Shown here piece by piece: positions 13,331 through 24,934 of a DNA stretch of 64,000 nucleotides (the stretch's first letter is position 1; the number at the start of each line of letters is the position of its first letter). Below the pieces are notes generated by a model. That model did no database searches. It had not been told where the DNA came from and saw only the letters and a program-made list of their open reading frames with translations. The position numbers and the translations under genes were made by a program. This DNA comes from Brachypodius melanocephalos (lineage: Eukaryota > Chordata > Aves > Passeriformes > Pycnonotidae), in NCBI GenBank assembly GCA_013398615.1, contig VZSR01000476.1, forward strand, positions 530,736 to 594,735, written 5' to 3'.

Positions 13331-16021
13331 ATCATACAACAGGGAAAACCTACGGTCACACAAAAAAAAGCCCACAAATGTAAAATCTAAGTACACAAAT
13401 CTGAATACTTTGAAAAAGATAGGTAAACGACATAACTGTAGAAATTAACTGGCATATCAGAAAGTATTTAAAATTTGGTCACAGTACTTCAAACTAATAA
13501 AAAATAGTTATTTGCTTTTACGTCTATCAGCAAGGATGGATAACTAAAAAAATTACATGATTGTTATGTAGGTATATTAACTGAAAATATTACACAAGAT
13601 TTACTACACCCTTTTCATTTCCTGATAACAAGAAATTATTATCTCTTGTGTTATTAAGTAATCTCATTTGTATAGCCATAATGGAAATTATGCATGGTAA
13701 TATACCATGGAAACATTATAATATTTCCTTGGTAACAAATACATTGTATCACAACATAATGGCATCTAGCATTAGTCCATGAATATTAGGACATTTCAAA
13801 AATATTTTACAAGGAAGGATGAAATACTGCTCTGCACTTCAAAGAAAGCTGAATGCTCCATGAGGCAAGATGACTTTCCAGTCTCAAGAGTTACTGACTG
13901 ATAATTGTATGTCATTATGCATATTTACAAAGGCATATGGACAGGCATACAAAAAAAAAAAAATAAAGCAGTGGTGAAATGAGATGATTTCAGGTAGTAG
14001 TTCTTTCTTTCTGAAAGAAATTTAAGGATGGCCTATGCACTTTGCAGGGATAGGAGTGAATGAAGAGGCAGATGTGAACGCAAACAGTCTTTACCAGAGC
14101 AGAGATTTCAGGGTTTTTTTAAAATTTCTTAGCTTTCTTTTTATTTACTCAGCCTAAATAAAACTCTTTCTTTGGAGGTGCCAAAATGTGAGAGGTGTTT
14201 GTTTTGGGTCTTGGTTTAGAGTTTACTTTTGCAGTTGTGAACTGCCAACAATTTCTGTCTGTTTCAAGTTAATTGGATGTGCATGATAGAAGCACATCTT
14301 TCTACCTGTTCCTTGACCCCAGCAAGGCCTAAACTCTCTGTCTGTGCTCCCTGAATCTGACCTTGACTTCCACAACCTGCAAACTTGGGGGCACTTGCAA
14401 GTGGAAGCAATACATTAAATCATCACCCCTTTCTACACGCCACTTACAGATGCATTTGTCACTGTTATATTAAATTAGGATCACAAAAATGTAATTTATG
14501 GCCAAGAGTGACATTTCATAAAACCTGTGAAAACAAAATTACCAGAGAACATGCAATGAAACACAGCATTCCTTTCCACTGCAACCGGTCAACAGAACAG
14601 ATCCTTCATGATTATGCTCTCTACAGTAGAAGCTGTGTGATGGAAAGTTTAGAACATGACAAGATGAATCTGGGAGCCTGGTTGGTGAGCTGGATTTGGT
14701 TTGGCACTGGGCCCTTGACCTAGGGAAGGCTACCATCATATTGAGATGCTTTAGTGAGAGGACAGCCAGCAGTGCAAGGGGGATGGACTCCCTCCTGTTG
14801 TCATTCATGAGTGCACATGGAGGGAAAAGAAAAGAAAGAGTTCATCCAGTGCAGAATAAATTACTTCCATGAGCCTTCCAATCCAATGACTTCCCTGATT
14901 CCATGGGTGTCCCTACATCTGAGCTACTCACTTCCACTCACATCTATATCTATGTATTCAACAAAGAATAGATAAACATGATCTTCGTTTGGGCACAGAT
15001 TCAAGGACAGAAATGGAAATTGCATGGAATTTGAGGACTTATTTTTAAAAATCTGACTCTCTCAAATCGTATCCTTCCTTCTTCAGAGTTAACAGTACTG
15101 TAGGATTTGCAGCTCAGATAAAGCTGCACCTTCTCAGATACAAAGTTTTTGTTTGGATCTTTTTGTTTCTGTCCGCTGCCTTATTTATCCTGTGACCTAA
15201 AAATCAAGCTTTGGAAGACTTACTGGCTCATCTCACAATAGCTACTAACATCACTTTACTTTCAAATAATACAAGTTTATGACAAAAAAGCCACAAAGCT
15301 ATTTTATTTTTTAAATATGAGCTTTACTGTTGGATCACTTGCTCAAGAAAAGGTGAAAACTATCCTCAAGTACCTCCCAGTTGATGGAATTTAAATCTGT
15401 ATGCACCACTCTTCAATGAGTGAGAAGATCACTTAATTTTCTTAGCTCAATGAATCTTCACTCTTTGTTTACATCTTCATGATCAGAGACTTACATGAAA
15501 TTTAAGTATTCAATTCTTTTTGACTCTCAGTCTATGCCAAAAGACAGCCAATAAATAAATCATGGGTTGGTTGAGTTTGGCTGAACATTCCCCCTTTTAA
15601 ACATTATTCTCAGAAAAAGACCTGCCTAACCCCAAAACTAGCTAAATTCTTCATCTGGACTATCCAATGCCTTGTTCAGTCATTGACAGATTTATTTTGA
15701 ATATTTGACTGGAAAATTCATTCAGGCAATTAAAAAGTACAGAAGGTGGCCTGAATGCGTTCTACGAGACCCTGGTTTTCTTTATGAAGCAGCAAATTAA
15801 GATCTGCCAGTGCTAGGAAAGCTTTATTCAAGATACTTTCACAGGCTGCAGAAAAATTAGAAGAATGTGGAATTTCTTATCAAAATGTATCAATCAGACA
15901 TACGAATCCTAAGCATTATATTCTGAGAACAACAATAATGTTACAAGTAGGTCAAAACCACAAATCTTGTTTTCCCCAGCCAGATGACAAATTTTGAGTA
16001 CTAAAAAGCTAACTGTGATTT
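13331..16021. other. Intronic, no feature recognised
   Basis: AT-rich intron with A13 at 13951-13963 and a more balanced patch at about 14270-14830. Overlapping plus and minus openings near 14385-14808 show no protein family. Short inverted arms GATGTGC/GCACATC occur at 14276-14298. Confidence 0.55.
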
Positions 16022-16086
16022 AAAAAAAACCCAAACAAACAAAAAACAAACAAAAAAAAAAACCCCAACAAAAAAACCCCAAACAA
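16022..16086 (+). repeat. A/C-rich low-complexity tract
   Basis: AAAC/AAACCCC-type sequence with three C-runs of three or four. No fixed period is visible. Confidence 0.85.
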
Positions 16087-17094
16087 TTTAGTTTCTTATG
16101 TTACTGAATTATGATTGACTTGACAAAAGCTCTAATGAGAGAGTATTCAGATTCCAAAATAATTGCCTCTTCCACTGTCTCTAAGATGCTACAGTAAGCA
16201 ATCTGAATTTATGGGGGTTTCATTATGAACTATCTCCTGTTGAAAACAGGCAAACAAGGTAGGACGGTGAATTTGTTTCCTGTAGTGTTTTAGTAATAAG
16301 CCCGGTAGTATTAGGGAAAAGGAAATTTAAAATATTATTTTCTGCCCCAGGAAAACTCAAATCTGAACTGATCCTCTTCAGTAAGCTTCTATGACTGCCA
16401 AAGAGAATTGTTTATTTTATGGTTTTTTACATTTACTCCCATGAACAATTTCTCAAATTTATGTTTCATGATGTATGTTTATATATCTTATGCTATGTTA
16501 TATATCTGCATCTCTTAAAGGAAACTTATTTTCACAGTTATTGTAAACCAGAGAGTTCTAGAAGGTCCTGACAAAAATTTCTCAAAAATCTGGGTTCAAA
16601 AGAGGTATTTTCCCTATCTTCCTCTCCCTAAGACCTGCAGAGAATTCTGTTGCAAAAATCTATTATAATCTATCAGGAGCAATTAAAAATTTTTATTTGT
16701 TTTCAGCAGTGCTGACAAATTTGTCATGTTTTTACAAGCCTTTCTTTGTGCTAATATCTCTGTGAAGCTCAAGGATTGCCACAAGAGAAGTGGCACCTGC
16801 TCCAGTTCAGATGGAGAGACCACCCACAACACTCACTGTTAAAGAATCGGGTTCCAAACCCAGCCACATTCAGCAGGAATGCTCCTGATTGCTCTATTAG
16901 CAGCCCAAAAACTTGTAAGCTTGCAGCTACTGATGTTGAAAAAAAAAATCAGCATAAATTATTAACATATTTTGCTGTATGTCAGATGTATAGTCTCTGT
17001 TTTTTGTTGTTTGTTTTTTTTTTTTTTTTATTTGACAATCTAGTAACTGGTAACTTTAAAACACTTTAAAGACTTAACTGAAAACACAGCTCAA
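16087..17094. other. Intronic, with a T-rich tract
   Basis: AT-rich intron. Positions 17000-17029 are a T/G tract ending in T16 (17014-17029). Nothing else was recognised. Confidence 0.6.
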
Positions 17095-17420
17095 CATATG
17101 CATCTAAATATAATATGGCATTAATTAATGCCATGTTTTCTTAGATCAGTGCACTTTAAAATCAACTATCAGGTTTTTCAGCCTTTAAATATGCAGAGCA
17201 ACTGGCAAGGAAAGAAAAAAAAAACCACATCTTTCCCAGATAATGTTCAATCTCTGATTAAATAAAGATGTGCCAAGGCAGAGATACTTTATGCCTCAGG
17301 AGACAGCCATAGTGGAATTGTGAGTGTATTTTATATGTGAATTAGAGGTGAGATGTAATGACATGAGATGAAAGGCTCAGCCATGATTTTAATAAAGGGG
17401 GGAGACAGTGCTTCCCTGTG
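17095..17420. promoter_or_regulatory. Candidate conserved non-coding segment with a paired TAAT palindrome
   Basis: It contains the perfect 20-bp palindrome at 17115-17134 centred on TTAATTAA, plus CATATGCAT and TAAATATGCAGAG motifs. There is no recognisable repeat apart from an A-run at 17215-17224. The regulatory role is inferred from motif content alone. Confidence 0.25.
17115..17134. repeat. Perfect 20-bp palindrome
   Basis: Arm ATGGCATTAA is followed at once by its exact reverse complement. The centre, TTAATTAA, holds two face-to-face TAAT cores as in a dimeric homeodomain site. Confidence 0.9.
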
Positions 17421-18049
17421 GACCCCATATGCAAAATAGTGAGACTCAACAAGAATATATGAAAAGATTCGGCAAAAATTACAACAAATGTTTCCAAGTT
17501 ATAAGACCACCATTAAAATTCATCACATTTTACTGAAGCTGAGTATTCCGGATCTGAGGGTAATCTCTAACACATTTTCTGATAACTTTAATTTTGTATG
17601 ACAAACTATGTCATCAGTAAGGATAGAATAATTTCAAATTTTAGGTAAGACAGAATTTGAGACTTTGAAACCATAGTATTTCATTTTTTTAAAAGTTTCT
17701 AATAACATGCTCTAAAAATAATTCCATTTAATTTGTTATTTTAAGAGCATGTTTTTAATTGTAGTAAAATATCACAATTTACTAGTACTATGATGACAGA
17801 CATTTCAGCTGCTTAGTGCCTTTAGCAATCCTCAGGAAAAGCTATTACCTATTGCTCTATTGATTTTTTAATTTTTTTTTTTATGGCTACAGCAGAATTC
17901 TAAAGAATCATTATTTCATTTTCCCTCATTAAATTAAGGAGAAAGTTTGAGATTTTTCACAGTTCTCTGTCTATCTCTACATTGAAAAAAAATTAAAAGA
18001 GACATGCCTTTGTAAGGAATAGACATGAAAAGAGCAAAATGAATGGGAT
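17421..18049. other. Intronic, no feature recognised
   Basis: AT-rich intron with T and A runs (for example 17866-17881 and 17985-17997). No exon or repeat family was seen. Confidence 0.6.
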
Positions 18050-18450
18050 GAACTGCTTAAAGCAGAAAAAAAATAATCCTGCTTTATTTGATCTTTTGTG
18101 ATAATCACATTCCTGGCACCCTGCCAGCAAGGCTCAGCATGCTGATGTCTGGCCAAGTACAGTAATCTCTTGGTTCAAGTCTGAGGGCTGTGATGAAAAT
18201 TACAAAGCAGGGACGAAAATCAAAATGCCACCTGTGATTTTATTCTGAAACTAATTTCACGGGAAAAGTAATACAATGAAAACAGTTATTTTAGTAAAGG
18301 CTACAAGACTACGGCTAAATTGAAACCAATGCAAGTGGATGGAGGTAGCTATCATGCAAATACATTTGGATTTGCAGGTATTCCTTTTAAAATGAGCAGT
18401 AGATGTCTTTGTGACAGGTAAATTGCTTTGAGATTATGTTTGAAGTCCAA
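18050..18450. promoter_or_regulatory. Candidate conserved non-coding segment with a POU octamer
   Basis: This stretch lies about 1.1 kb downstream of the ROBO1 exon. It has an exact octamer ATGCAAAT (18354-18361), retained CpGs at 18210-18320, and CCTGGCACCCTGCCAGCAAGG-like inverted GGCA/TGCC content near 18112-18133. No repeat was recognised. This is an inference from texture and motifs. Confidence 0.28.
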
Positions 18451-19578
18451 GGTCAAACTTTTAAAATGGTAATTTTAACTTACATCTTCCTTTATTCTGG
18501 AGTCTTTCTGCATTTGAAACCAACAAAACCACGAAAAAAAAAAACCCAATTCATTTCTATATTTTATTTTCTGTGAACCATCGTTCAATACAGTCGAACA
18601 AATCCTTGAGGAAACATTTTTCCTTTTTCTTTTCATTCAGTTGTCTATATTTGAGCTAGTTGCCCAGAGATATGGGGAAGAGAATGGTATAGCCACAAAA
18701 TTCTGCATTCACAATGTATTCAAATCAGAATTTCAGCCAGTAAAGTCTTCTAACTTATTATTCAGATTGAAAGCAGAAAAACAAACCAGTAAAAACCGGC
18801 ATGCCACTTTTTTTCTACATAGTTATTGTGTTTTCCTGAAAGATTGTACATCATTAGCAGAACTGAGCAAAGTTTGTTTAGATTTTTCTTTATAGACAAT
18901 GAAAAATTATTCAGAATTACTTGGAAGTTGCATTTAGAGATGTATTCTTAAACAAAAACTCAATACGACAGAACATTTTGTTTCCTTTGTATTACTAGAA
19001 CAAAAATCCACTATTTGCTGATGTGATACATGCTCCCTATTTTACCATCACCCTCTTTATAAAGTTGGACAGCATCTTGCCATTTTTATACACAATACTC
19101 CTTTCTGCACTGGCAAGAATTAGCATATGCAAGCACCAGAACAATCCCTGATCTCTGGGCCTCACTGAAACACAGCATTTCAGCATTCCCCAGCTGATAT
19201 TTTGCTCTTTCTTCAGGAAGTTTCTCTATAGATTTCCAATTCTCTTTGATAATCAAGTCTGTTTCTGCACTCTCTATCCTCTCCCACAGACCATGCTAAT
19301 CAAAGGAATGCCTTAATAGCCACCTTGACATTGTCATTCTTATATTTTCATGCCACTCCTTTTCTGTATTTTCCTTTGCAGTCAAAAAACCCCAATCATT
19401 GCAGCACAGACAATACAATTAAATTACCAAATTCTGTGTTACATGTGCAGATACACTTACAACTTTCTTAACTCCACACACACACACATTTTAACACCCA
19501 GAGAGAATTCTGGTGTACTCATGCACACACTCACATGGACAGCAAAAAAAGGTGAACAATTATGTTTAAATAAGAGGT
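18451..19578. other. ROBO1: Intronic, immediately downstream of the ROBO1 donor
   Basis: AT-rich, with a short CA run near 19474-19488 (the TG side faces the ROBO1 sense strand) about 100 bases past the donor. An 84-codon plus opening at 18641-18895 shows no homology. No further exon was seen. Confidence 0.55.
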
Positions 19579-19585
19579 ACCTACC
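19579..19585 (-). other. ROBO1: ROBO1 5' splice donor
   Basis: The minus strand reads CCAG then GTAGGT across 19588-19579, close to the consensus donor (CAG/GTRAGT). It falls exactly where the homology to the human N-terminus predicts the exon to stop. Beyond it the frame translates to low-complexity residues unlike ROBO1. Confidence 0.85.
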
Positions 19586-19672
19586 TGGAATGAGCTGACC
19601 CAGTAACTGCTGGCATCTGGAAAGGCTGAATACAGCTACTACAGCCAGAAAAGGATAATGTTTCCATTTCAT
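19585..19672 (-). CDS. ROBO1: ROBO1 first coding exon (signal peptide), partial CDS
   Basis: ROBO1 is the single-pass axon-guidance receptor for SLIT ligands, with five Ig and three fibronectin III domains in the full protein. Only the N-terminal signal peptide is encoded here. Read on the minus strand, ATG at 19672-19670 opens 29 codons that begin MKWKH, continue with the hydrophobic core PFLAVVAVFSLS and end GQLIP. From memory, the long human isoform starts MKWKH and reaches QLIP at the same residue 29. One G (19585) follows the last full codon before GTAGGT at 19584-19579. This phase-1 break fits the human next residue, Asp, whose codon begins with G. An in-frame TAA at 19693-19691 sits seven codons upstream, supporting this start. 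The core is diverged, as signal peptides usually are. The rest of the protein lies outside the window. ROBO2 is excluded because its N-terminus is different. Confidence 0.92.
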
Positions 19673-19725
19673 GATGTGTCCCTCCTTGCATTACACCAGC
19701 TTGGCAGCACCAACGTAAATGTCAC
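19673..19725 (-). other. ROBO1: ROBO1 5' UTR part of the same exon, with 3' splice acceptor
   Basis: On the minus strand the exon begins just after an AG whose complement is at 19726-19727. The preceding intron end reads TGTGTTGCAG with a pyrimidine-rich stretch (complement of about 19728-19765) and a TTAAT-like branch-point candidate. The 53 nt from 19725 to 19673 are untranslated. They contain an upstream ATG at 19691-19689 and an in-frame TAA at 19693-19691. A real acceptor here means another, non-coding exon lies upstream at higher coordinates. The exact edge is inferred from splice consensus, not from transcript data. Confidence 0.75.
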
Positions 19726-19739
19726 CTGCAACACACCAT

Positions 19740-21234
19740 GGAAATAAGAACAGAAGGATTAATGAAAAATTGAGATACTTCCAAGTATTTCTGTCCAGAG
19801 TAATTCTATGAAGAATGCTGGTTTCAGTACAGCTTTAGCTATTAAAATGATGTTAAATTATCTAACAGTTAGGCAGTTGAAAACCACAACCAGAGTATTA
19901 GTTATCCTTGCAGAGCAGACAACTCCAAACCAGATGTTTTAAAGGGAGACATGAGGATCCCCATAGTGCACATATGTATTTTAAAGGACTGAATATTGTT
20001 TGGTTAAAGAAATTGCTCACTTCAGCAAGATAATTAAGTACATATTTAACCCATCTCAGTACAAGGAAATACTCAAACCTTTGCATAAGTTGAAAACACA
20101 TTTAGGTTATTCAACTTACTACGAAAGCAGGATTAAAACTTCACTTTGGTCTTCTCATGAAATTATGTTTTTCTGAATGAGGATTAGGGATAATTTTACC
20201 CAGTAATAACTTGAACAGTTAAGACAATTTTCTGGTGAGTTTCTAAGTTCTTAAGGGCAGAAAACGTTCATCCAGCAATAAATAATTATGTAAGACCTTG
20301 ATAACTTTACAACTATACTTATTTCACTCCCCTTGTCCTCCTTGTAGTTAATGTAACCTCAGAGATGACCAGTTTGGATGATGAATCCTATATTATCTAA
20401 ATGCCAGCAGACAAAATTGTAAGAGTGAAGAAAACTACAGTGACACCAGTCACTTGTTCATTCTGTTGGGACAGAGGAGTTTCATCTGTAAACCTAATAC
20501 ATATTTAATGACTACAGATTGAAGAGTTGCATGACTACTGGGAGCATTCAGTGACACCTGACACTTTTGGATGCTCAAAAATGCATAAATAAGTTTAATA
20601 TGAACGGATGCAATCTCCTATACATGTTGCATTTTAAATTTTCTTTTTGTGTTGTACCCGTGCCTCTACTCTTAGCAACTAGAAATAATAATAATAATAA
20701 ATTTCCTATTATAATTACCTGTATCTTAAAAATATTATGCTTCTTTGGTTTTTTTCTCATTTCAACCATTTTCTCACACTGCACACAAAAGCTCCAAGTT
20801 CCTTCCATTCTCATTCTTTTAATTTCCCCTATCACTCATATGGCTGCTCTTCTGTTGCAAACAGCCTGACAGCTCTTAATGGCAGAGTTAACAGCAATTA
20901 ATGGCCAAGGTGTTACATGCTGCTCTGAACGTTATTCATGGTATGACTCCAAGACTGAAATGAGGATTTGCAGGCTCAGGCCCTTAGAATATCCATCTCT
21001 TTCTCTGTACAGTAACACAGGGTTACTGTATAAAACTATTTACTACTGTGGTTTCAGACCCTCATTGTTTGTTCACCTTTGCTTTCTCTTGTGAACACAA
21101 GACAATGTTGTTTCCAACACAAAGCTGAGGAGGCAGCCCTTTGATTTTGCTTCTTCAAACAAAACCAGAAAAATGACACTTTCACTTCAAGATTTATTTT
21201 GTCATTATAATGTGAGGTGAATGAGAAGAAGAGA
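19740..21234. other. Intronic, with an AAT microsatellite
   Basis: AT-rich. A short (AAT)n run lies at 20684-20702. Mirror openings on both strands near 20567-20869 look like chance. Nothing else was recognised. Confidence 0.6.
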
Positions 21235-21700
21235 GAAGAGGTGCTTCAGGTGTCTGAGCAGAATCCCCTGCATACCACGCAGAGGATTATGCTAAAGAGC
21301 AGGTATCCATGCTGCAACCCATGGAGGGAACCAGGTGAATGTTCCCTGGAGAAAGCTGCAGTCCATGCAGGAACAGGCTTATCCCGAATGACTACAATCC
21401 ATGGGAACTAACTATTCTGGAGCAGAGGGGCAATATGAGCAGGAAGAAGGAAAGGCATTGAGAAGCTCTTATGAACAGACCACAATCTCCAATTCTCCAC
21501 CCCCCTGCATCACTCCAGAGAAAGGTGGGGTAGCAAAGGTAGACGAGTTGAGGATGAAGAGATGGAGTTAAGCCTAGGAAAAACAAAATGGGTGGGAGAG
21601 GGAGAGTTTTAAGTTTTTGTCTTTTTTTCTCACCCCTCAGCTCTGTTTGAATCGAAAATAAATTTTGATCTTTAGCCAAGGTCAACTGACTCCAACCACA
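21235..21700 (+). mobile_element. LTR fragment, avian endogenous-retrovirus type (3' portion)
   Basis: The segment follows the order I know from songbird solo LTRs: a part with 'gagcagaggggcaa', a part describing 'tatgaacagaccacaatctcc', a C-rich run near 21500, a 'gagttaagcctaggaa' part, a T-rich run with CTCACCCCTCAG, then the poly(A) signal AATAAA at 21657-21662, followed by 'gccaaggtcaactgac', which resembles the common 'ccaagttgagtctg' motif after the signal. No gag, pol or env remains. Both ends are blurred and no target duplication was found, so this is an old truncated copy. The orientation is antisense to ROBO1. ERVL-like is my best family guess, unverified. Confidence 0.65.
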
Positions 21701-24700
21701 AAGATGCAGGGAAGAGATGGATCCCAGGAACATTACTGATGGCATTCACCCTGTCTGTGAAGGTATGTCATGCATGAATCCAACATTTCGTCTTTCCATA
21801 CCTCTCTCTTGCATTTACTTAACTGGTAGACTATGAGGTTTTTTTGATCTCTGTATGTTATAGAGCTCCACAGGGAACTCTGACCATGAGGGCTTGGCTG
21901 TTTATTTAAAAGGTTTTCCACTCTCTTTTTCTGCTTACAGGCTGACGTTTGAAATACAATATTTCATTCTAAACCCATCCCTGTGTAATTAAAAATATTA
22001 CTCTTACAGAAAATTTTAGTCAAGACAGCTTTCATGAAGTAAAATAATTTTAATATAAAAACAACATGTTTTAACCTACAGTTTAGAAACAAATCCTGTA
22101 GGTATTCCTTGAAAACAATCCTGAATAGGAGGCTAATTCTCTTTCTTTGGGGTGAAGAGCTTCTGAAAGAGTAGCCCTGATCACAGGAAAGAGAAAGTAG
22201 AAAGAGTTGTCATCAGAATGGTTTTCAGATAGAAGCTGAGTCCAGCAAAGGAGAAACAAGATCTTTCTTTTCATCATCTACTGCCACAGTGGCACAATTC
22301 TTGGACTACACAACAATGGAAGAAATACTCAGAAATATACTGCAGCCAAAGGGACTCAGGTACAATTCTCTGCAATTAGTTTTTCAGTGTCTGACCTACA
22401 AAACTAATAGTGCAGGATAAGGACTGGCAGTAATTAGATGTTGCCAGTGACAGGAGAAGGATGCACTCACCCCAGACACTTCAGCTGGCCTGAGACCTCA
22501 CCTCACTCTGCATCAAATGGCCACAGACCTTCACCAGAATGTGCGAGAAAAGATTCAGATCCAATGCCCTGTCCAGAGTGCACAATGAAGATAAACACTG
22601 GCTTCTCTATGACATTACAATCATTAAAGAATCGATGGCAAATTAAACTGCACAAGCCCAGAGGGGAAAGAAGTAGCATGGTAAATGCAAGGAAAAGGTC
22701 CAATCAATTATTTTCTTCCACTTCCAAAGTCTAGTGCTATTTATCACTACAGCCAGTGCAGAAGCAAAGACACAGACAAGATCAAACCAATGCTGGTTGT
22801 ATTCTCATGTCTTTAGGGGCTTACGGTTCTTTTTAATAAAAATTGATAACTATTGATGCTTCTCTAAGGTAACCAGCTTCCTAAAACTAGATTTTGATGG
22901 GGTCTTGAGTAGAAAGAATGGACACAAAAGTCACATAATTAAGATCTTAACTTGTAAAAATAACTTCCCTTTATATATATATAAAATATATGCACTTTGG
23001 TAAATATTATGCTAAAGAATATTGCTAGTCTACAGAATGAGACAGAATTTTGATTTGCCATTTTGATTTACCCAACCACTTAGGAGTGAACTAGCAAAAT
23101 CTCACCAAAAGAAAGGGGGGAAAAAATAGAAAATATTCCATTTGAAGCAAGGTTAACTATTTTTGGAAGTGGGATTTTTTAAAGCTTGTCATGCCTTGCT
23201 AGACCTGGTGGTAGTGGATGGTCCTTCCCAGACTTTCAATCCCCATCGCTGTTAGTCAGACACACAGTTATTTGGCCATCTCTGTTTAGACGGACACTAC
23301 TTCTGAACTTCCTCCTCCTGTGCCTTACCATCAGGACAGTTATATATCATGGAAATTTAGAACTTCTCTCTGCTGTTTTAAACATTCTGTCTATGTTAAA
23401 GTAAATTCATTTAAAGTTCCAGAAGGAAGCTCTATATGGTCTCAACTGTTTCCATTTAGGAGCAAAAATGACAGGGAGTTGATGAACTAGAAGGAAAAGT
23501 CTGAAGAGCTCCTTTTTTTGCTATAAAGTAAATCTACTGTACCAAGATCAAAGAAGCTCAAAAAACATAAATCTACTTAAACCAGAGTAGTCATCAGTAT
23601 AAGATATCTATGGATGTGGACTGTCATCCTTTCAGTGATGATTTCAGCAGACATTCACAAAGCTCACCTTATTTAATCTTTCAGTACTCTCAGGCATTTT
23701 CTTGTTTAGAACCAATTGTTAACAATTGGTTTTAACAGTTATGATGCAAGATTTGCATTTTACTTACTTTAAGGTGAGGTTTGCTTGCTTTTTTAATGAA
23801 GTGAGAAGCCCAAGAGTAAAATATTTATTGTTATTAATAATAGCAATGTATTGAATGTGCTCAATTTACATTTCTAGGCTAGCAGGTGACAAACTTATAC
23901 GTAAAACAGTCTTACCCAGATTCTCACTTGGTTTCTGTATGGTTTTTTACTGCCTAAGCAGTACCATAGGAATAGTTCATCTACGATAATTAAAATTAAA
24001 AATAAACTCTGTCCATGCTCATCCCCTCGTACTTAAGCTCAGTCTGAGGCATCAGACATATGACAAAAAAATCAGTTTTTCTGCCACCAGTCTTGGTCTC
24101 AAACAATTTCTCTACCAGAAGCTCTGCTAATCTCTAATGTTTCCTTCATGCCTGACCATACAAACTGAGGTTAATCTTGATTAAAAGACAGCTTGAACAA
24201 AGAAGATTTCCTCAGGGAGGAGTATGTCAGTGAGACAGTGAGTAACAGAAAAGGGTTTCTGTTTAAGGAAGCAATAAATTTATAAAGTAATATAAATGTG
24301 CAATGTAAGATATGAAACATGAAGTGGAGTGTTAAGGAATGTAAATAGAATGAAAAGAAAATATACTATGAATTGTATTATCTGTATCTAGGTTTTTAAA
24401 AAATGATTCTGCAGGTGCTTTAGAAGCAATTTTATATTTTTTTTTTTCAGAAACACGCATATGCATGTGACACAAAAGATAAAAAGGATAGGTCAGGTAG
24501 GGCTCTTCCCTTCAAGGAGTGGATGCTTATTACTCAGCAGAATCAGAATAAAAACAAACTTCCCAAGCAATCAATTCTAAGAGATTCCCCACGGCTCCAA
24601 ATTCTCCACTGGGTGTGTCGTGTTCTTGCCCACACCACTGCCATTCACACTGTGGCTGCCCTGCATAGCAAAGAGGAGCTGGTATCCATTCCTTATTGGG

Positions 24701-24934
24701 TGACACTTGGTAAAAATCAGCTCAATTAAAAGACTAAACACAAAATGAAAAAGTTGCCACATGGGGGGTTTTCTTTAGTTTTCAGACAGGAATTGAGAAC
24801 ACTGGAGAAAAAGTAACAGTGCTCTGCAGACTCCTGCCCCGCTTGACCCCTGGAGTGCTGGTCTCTCTCAAGGACTCAAATTCAGGTACCAAGTGCCTCC
24901 TGCTCTGCTCTGTCAGCAGCAGTAGAGGCAGTGT
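21701..24934. other. Intronic, no gene recognised
   Basis: Mixed AT-rich sequence. A short TA run is at 22973-22986 and a perfect palindrome at 23710-23731. The balanced-composition patches at 22440-22740 and 24560-24720 contain openings on both strands without family resemblance. Confidence 0.5.
23710..23731. repeat. Perfect 22-bp palindrome
   Basis: Arm AACCAATTGTT is followed directly by its exact reverse complement, centred on GTTAAC. It contains two CAATTG E-box-like sites, and CCAAT/ATTGG occurs in both directions. Confidence 0.9.

Larger units (their letters stand above)
1..19584 (-). other. ROBO1: ROBO1 intron downstream of the first coding exon (start only)
   Basis: This is inferred to be intron because the minus-strand donor at 19584 opens into it and no second ROBO1 exon was found. 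I looked for the next human-like segment (beginning DPEDVERG) and for the short-isoform first exon (beginning MIAEP) on the minus strand and saw neither. The sequence is AT-rich with short homopolymers. Sub-regions are listed separately. Intron placement depends on the exon call. Confidence 0.8.

Noticed and set aside
13061..13448. Overlapping plus and minus openings of over 100 codons
   Set aside because: Both are produced by an A-rich tract that lacks stops in some frames (lysine-rich on one strand, phenylalanine-rich on the other). No protein signature.
19474..19488. CA repeat near the ROBO1 donor as a splicing regulator
   Set aside because: Only about seven repeat units. Intronic CA/TG runs can influence splicing, but this one is too short to claim.
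1..19584. Next ROBO1 coding exon or the short-isoform first exon
   Set aside because: I looked on the minus strand for segments encoding DPEDVERG-like or MIAEP-like starts and found none. They are probably hundreds of kilobases away, as in mammals.
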